From assembly GCA_002341185.1 (NCBI GenBank), contig DDNP01000002.1:62001-126000 (forward strand): a stretch of 64,000 nucleotides of DNA. Reading direction: 5' to 3'. A program made the translations under genes and the position numbers. The notes below the pieces were generated by a model, which saw only the letters and a list, made by a program, of their open reading frames with translations, was not told the DNA's origin and made no database searches. Source of the DNA: Candidatus Neomicrothrix sp. UBA2517 (GTDB taxonomy: Bacteria > Actinomycetota > Acidimicrobiia > Acidimicrobiales > UBA8592). Positions within the stretch are counted from its first letter, which is position 1. Each line of letters opens with the position of its first letter. Shown here piece by piece: positions 60,603 through 64,000 of this stretch.

Positions 60603-62109
60603 CCTGATAATTGAGAAGATTGCTTTTGCTTTTGTAGTCCTTTCATTTGCTCTTTTTGCATGTGGAAATGCGGAAGTATCTATTCCCAGTGAACAGTCAT
60701 CAATTCTGGAAATTGAAGTCGCTGAAACTGAACAAGATAATGTAAACATCCCTCTGCCTTCAGTCATTTGGAAATCTTGTTTTGAAATTTATGAATGTGG
60801 CGTTGTCAATGCTCCACTGAATTATCAAGAGCCTGAATCAGGCTTGATCGAAATTGATTTAATACGCATTCCAGCTTCGGCAGCTACTTCATTAGGGCCT
60901 TTGTTAATTAATTTTGGTGGGCCAGGCGCTTCTGGGACAGAGTTGGTATCAATGTATGGATCATTATGGGAATTTGCTTTCCCTGAATTTGATATCATCG
61001 GCTTCGACCCAAGGGGAGTTGGTGAGTCAGCTAAAGTTGAGTGCCCTTTTGAACCCGATAATGATGAGAAATCTGTATTTGAAGAGGGGGAAAATCTGGA
61101 AGATTTATTCACAGAGGCTCACGTGTATGCCAAAGCTTGTATTGAAATGAGTGGAGAACTTGCATTGCATGTCGGAACCAATAACGTGGCGCGAGATATG
61201 GATAGAATCCGTGAAGCTTTGGGTTTTGAGCAAATCTCATATTTGGGTTATTCATATGGGACTCGAATTGGAGCTGTATACGCATCGCTCTTTCCAGAAC
61301 ACATTAGAGCCTTGATCCTTGATGGGCCTGTGTCGCCTACAGATCATGTGAGTTCTTTTACTCCTATACAGGGTCAGGGTTTTGAAACAGCGTGGAATCG
61401 GTTTGCTGAGAATTGTGACAATGATGTCAGTTGTGATTTGAATAAATATGGTGGCGCAGAAGCAGCATTTAATATTGTTTCCGACATTTTGAAAATATCT
61501 AATCTTCCTGTCACTGGTGGAAGGGCCTTAACCCGTGGAGAGTTCTTGTTGGGCACGGCTTCTGCACTGTATTCTCCCTATTCATGGCCAGATCTTATTG
61601 ATGGCTTCAATGATATTATTACTCAATCTGATGGAACAGTTCATCAAGAATTGGCAGATCAACTCGCTGGTCGCCAGGAGGATGGAACATACGATAATTC
61701 TCAAGCTGTTTTGTTTTTAGTGAATTGTGCAGATGACCCTGGTCGTCCAACCGATAGGTACATTATGGAAGCGGTTGATAAAATCGCAGATCAGCTACTT
61801 CATTTTGGCCCTGCAATCAGGGGAGACACAGGGTGCGCTGGACTTCCTGAGGCAATCGATCCGTTGCACTTTGGAAAGGCAAATTTAAAGACACCGGCGC
61901 TTGTTATTGCTATGGAAGGTGATCCAGCTACTCCTTTAGCGTGGGGACCGGGACTAGTGGACTCTATTGGTGATGCTGTTCTCATCACTTCTGACGGTGA
62001 TGGACATGGGGCATTCCTTACTAACAGTGATTGTGTTACAGAAGTAGTTTTTGATTACCTATTGGATCTGATAGTTCCTGATGATGGGTGGAGCTGCTCT
62101 GAACCATAA
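60592..62109 (+). CDS. Secreted lipoprotein alpha/beta hydrolase (TAP-like)
   Basis: 505 residues. Lipoprotein signal FVVLSFALFACGN with lipobox Cys near 23. The alpha/beta fold has FGGPGASGTELVS, nucleophile Ser in YLGYSYGTRIGAVYASLFPE, and a C-terminal TAP-like region with VIAMEGDPATPLAWG (Asp) and DGDGHGAF (His). Resembles the tripeptidyl aminopeptidase/proline iminopeptidase group (S33) common in Streptomyces, but these also include esterases. It overlaps the FAD gene and lies 23 bases from the opposite-strand epoxide hydrolase. Confidence 0.88.
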   Translation: MFLNLIIEKIAFAFVVLSFALFACGNAEVSIPSEQSSILEIEVAETEQDNVNIPLPSVIWKSCFEIYECGVVNAPLNYQEPESGLIEIDLIRIPASAATSLGPLLINFGGPGASGTELVSMYGSLWEFAFPEFDIIGFDPRGVGESAKVECPFEPDNDEKSVFEEGENLEDLFTEAHVYAKACIEMSGELALHVGTNNVARDMDRIREALGFEQISYLGYSYGTRIGAVYASLFPEHIRALILDGPVSPTDHVSSFTPIQGQGFETAWNRFAENCDNDVSCDLNKYGGAEAAFNIVSDILKISNLPVTGGRALTRGEFLLGTASALYSPYSWPDLIDGFNDIITQSDGTVHQELADQLAGRQEDGTYDNSQAVLFLVNCADDPGRPTDRYIMEAVDKIADQLLHFGPAIRGDTGCAGLPEAIDPLHFGKANLKTPALVIAMEGDPATPLAWGPGLVDSIGDAVLITSDGDGHGAFLTNSDCVTEVVFDYLLDLIVPDDGWSCSEP

Positions 62110-62132
62110 ATCTCAGCAACTTTATTATTTTT

Positions 62133-63263
62133 TTATAGTTGTTTAAAGAAGGATCTCAGGTCAGCAATAAGAAGTTCAGGTTGTTCGAATGCAGCAAAAT
62201 GTCCACCTTTAGACATATTCGTCCAGTGGGTAATGTTGTAGCTTTCTTCACACCAAGTTCTGGGAGACTGGAGAATCTCGCCGGGGAATGATGCCACGCC
62301 AGTTGGAATTTCTACTTTCTCTCCTCCACCGAAACTTCCGAAACTCTCCCAATATAGTCGCGCTGATGAAGCTCCTGATGCAGTTAGCCAGTACATCATG
62401 ACGTTATCCAGTAGTTCATTTTTTGTGAGAATATTTTCTGGATGTCCATCACAGTCCATCCAACTCCAGAACTTCTCAATGATCCATGACATTTGGCCAA
62501 CAGGTGAATCAACGAGTCCGTATCCGATTGTTTGTGGTCGGGTCATTTGCTGCTTTGAATAGCCTGAATCCCATTGCTGGTAGTGTGTCAATCGTTCTAG
62601 CGCCTGTTTGTCAGCGTCTGTGGGTTCTTGCAGGGCTTCAGCCGTCGGTCTGCCTATTGGCATGTTTAGGTGTATCCCTTCGCAATGTCCTATATTTCTT
62701 CCTATCTGTGTAGTTACTGCAGCTCCCCAGTCTCCGCCCTGTGCCCCGTATTTTTCATAGCCAAGACGTACCATAAGTTCATCCCATGCTTCAGCTATCT
62801 TTTCTACTCCCCATCCAGTTCTCGTTGGTTTACCAGAAAACCCGTAACCTGGAAGAGTCGGGCACACGACATGAAAAGCATCTTCTTCTTTCCCACCGTA
62901 TTTCGTTGGATTAGTGAGCGGATCGATTATTTTGTGAAATTCTACGATTGATCCAGGCCACCCATGGGTAATAAGCAAAGGAAAGGCGTTGTCGTGCGGA
63001 GAACGCTGGTGAATGAAATGGATGTCAAGGTCTTGTAGTGATGTTATGTATTGGGCAAAACTGTTCAATTTAACTTCACAGGTACGCCAGTCATATTCGT
63101 TAAGCCAATAGTTGGCTAGTTCTTTGGTGTAAGCAAGAGGTATTCCTTGGCTCCAGTCATCAACACATTCTGATTCGGGCCAACGTGTATTCCTTATCCG
63201 TGAGTGTAAATCATCAATCTGTTCTTCTGGTATTTCAATTGTGAAGGGCGTAATTTCGTGCAT
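62133..63263 (-). CDS. Epoxide hydrolase (EHN domain)
   Basis: 376 residues. N-terminal EHN segment PFTIEIPEEQIDDLHSRIRNTRWPE, the lid and core with LLITHGWPGSIVEFHKII, oxyanion HGWPG, the nucleophile Asp in GAQGGDWGAAVTTQIG, and the C-terminal His in SKGGHFAAFEQPELLIADL. It opens epoxides to diols. It starts 10 bases after the upstream dioxygenase-like gene, and probably runs with it. Native substrate unknown; epoxides from the P450 are possible. Confidence 0.92.
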   Translation of the reverse strand: MHEITPFTIEIPEEQIDDLHSRIRNTRWPESECVDDWSQGIPLAYTKELANYWLNEYDWRTCEVKLNSFAQYITSLQDLDIHFIHQRSPHDNAFPLLITHGWPGSIVEFHKIIDPLTNPTKYGGKEEDAFHVVCPTLPGYGFSGKPTRTGWGVEKIAEAWDELMVRLGYEKYGAQGGDWGAAVTTQIGRNIGHCEGIHLNMPIGRPTAEALQEPTDADKQALERLTHYQQWDSGYSKQQMTRPQTIGYGLVDSPVGQMSWIIEKFWSWMDCDGHPENILTKNELLDNVMMYWLTASGASSARLYWESFGSFGGGEKVEIPTGVASFPGEILQSPRTWCEESYNITHWTNMSKGGHFAAFEQPELLIADLRSFFKQL

Positions 63264-63273
63264 AGTTATCTTC

Positions 63274-64000
63274 CTATTTTGGGTTTGGGTCTATCGGGTC
63301 GTAGTCCCAAAGTTGTGTTTCTTCTTCATCGCCATAGAGCAAGTAAGCGGGGCTATGTTTTTCGATGTTTCCTGTCAATCCGCGATACATTCCGAAACCG
63401 CATAACTGTCGCAGTTGCGGAGTAAACGTTGAGACAATATCAGGTGGAAGTCCAAGGTTTTGATTTTCTTGTTGTCTTATAAAACCTGCGCAGTAATTCA
63501 TTGCAACCCCAATTCTGATTTGGTCTTCTGTGGTATTTGCCCCGCCTCCGTGCCATGTGCTTCCGTGCCAAATCAGTACGGATCCTTTCGGCATCTCAGC
63601 AGGAATACTTTCAATGTCAGATTGGTCTCCAAAGTAGTCTGGGTTTTGCCATCGATGACTTCCGGGCACAACTCGAGTTGCCCCATTCTCTTCAGTAAAA
63701 TCAGTGAGTGCCCACATGGAATTACACACGGTAGCTACGTGTGGTTTCGCCAGTGGCTGTACTTGGTCATCTGCGTGAATGACTTGCGCTGTTTCACCGG
63801 GTGCTAATGATATTGATGCAAGTGATGAGACCAAGCATTGCTCCCCTATTACTCCTTCTATGAGTTCAAGCACTTGAGGCTGAACGGGAATATGTTGCCA
63901 AATATCTCCGTGAGCAAGAAGGTTGTATGTTCTCGTTGTTTGATTTCCTTCAAACCTATTGTTGTCCGGAGCGCGTTGGAGACGTACTTCTAACTTCTTG
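63274..64000 (-). CDS. Phytanoyl-CoA dioxygenase-like protein (5' end beyond window)
   Basis: About 242 C-terminal residues; the frame stays open to the right edge, where the N-terminus lies outside the window. Visible: HADDQVQPL (HxD iron site), GATRVVPGSHRWQNP, and WHGSTWHGGGANTTEDQIRIGVAMNY with the distal His and Arg of the 2-oxoglutarate site. These are the marks of the PhyH Fe(II)/2-oxoglutarate oxygenases, which alpha-hydroxylate branched chains and other small molecules. Substrate unknown. It is followed by the epoxide hydrolase after 10 bases. Confidence 0.88.
   Translation of the reverse strand, partial: KKLEVRLQRAPDNNRFEGNQTTRTYNLLAHGDIWQHIPVQPQVLELIEGVIGEQCLVSSLASISLAPGETAQVIHADDQVQPLAKPHVATVCNSMWALTDFTEENGATRVVPGSHRWQNPDYFGDQSDIESIPAEMPKGSVLIWHGSTWHGGGANTTEDQIRIGVAMNYCAGFIRQQENQNLGLPPDIVSTFTPQLRQLCGFGMYRGLTGNIEKHSPAYLLYGDEEETQLWDYDPIDPNPK

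Noticed and set aside
1..64000. CRISPR array, insertion sequence, prophage or integration site
   Set aside because: No regular spaced repeats, transposase, integrase or phage structural genes were seen, and none of the four tRNA genes has an adjacent repeat of its end.

Overview
This is an AT-rich, densely packed bacterial chromosome segment. It contains no insertion sequence, CRISPR array or recognisable prophage. The gene content is clearly actinobacterial: a WhiB protein, DUF3263, the DUF2342 zincin, a sigma-R/RsrA-type pair, ClpC, a GlnR-like orphan regulator, both GSI and GSII glutamine synthetases, and an acyl-CoA carboxylase beta subunit followed by a small epsilon-like subunit. The low GC, frequent TTG/GTG starts, few Shine-Dalgarno sites, and overlapping convergent genes suggest a streamlined, deep-branching lineage. 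My inference is a marine Acidimicrobiia-like organism; this is not proven by the window.

Layout. 0-6 kb: partial groEL, a CysO/MoaD-type sulfur carrier, split folate genes (a divergent folP, folB), glycerate kinase, a LytR_C protein, DUF3263, tRNA-Thr, rlmB and ispF. 6-19 kb: a Crp-type regulator, a lipoprotein-HAD fusion, then a compressed version of the mycobacterial clpC-lysS-panC-DUF2520-folK-hpt-tilS-DUF2342 locus, with ftsH and folE missing and a phosphatase-like protein in their place. 19-28 kb: rsrA/sigR, a second tRNA-Thr, holB, tmk, an MFS protein, topA and nhaA. 28-38 kb: a partner-switching pair (RsbW/RsbV), tRNA-Sec, a primary-like sigma factor, nadE, hisI, and a nitrogen locus (GSII divergent from GSI, then a GlnR-like regulator). 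38-49 kb: a RidA protein, a thioredoxin-like lipoprotein, divergent HesB and Mrp Fe-S carriers, a degenerate metallo-beta-lactamase, selA-selB, deoD, whiB, nfeD, a STAS protein, a lone receiver domain and tRNA-Pro. 49-58 kb: mazG-like, asd, a SWIM/SNF2 pair, lysC, and acyl-CoA carboxylase epsilon and beta. 58-64 kb: an oxidative accessory block with P450, flavin oxidoreductase, TAP-like hydrolase, epoxide hydrolase and a phytanoyl-CoA dioxygenase-like protein that runs off the window.

The most unusual observation is in TopA (23197-26496, minus). Between two C-terminal repeat segments it carries about 135 residues that closely resemble the 2B subdomain of UvrD/PcrA helicases, including the helix-hairpin-helix signature PKRGIG. 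Other points of interest are a lipoprotein joined to a HAD-type phosphatase domain across one membrane segment, a sulfur carrier with a 16-residue tail after its Gly-Gly, an SNF2 gene in the same frame as lysC with no canonical start where homology should begin, an 11-bp-period direct repeat upstream of glnA, and two unlisted-size small membrane proteins (51 and 59 residues).

How the parts work together: tRNA-Sec, SelA and SelB show that this organism decodes UGA as selenocysteine, although SelD and a clear selenoprotein are not in view. The nitrogen genes form a self-contained assimilation and regulation unit. SigR/RsrA and WhiB indicate redox-stress control. No gap between genes exceeds about 250 bases.
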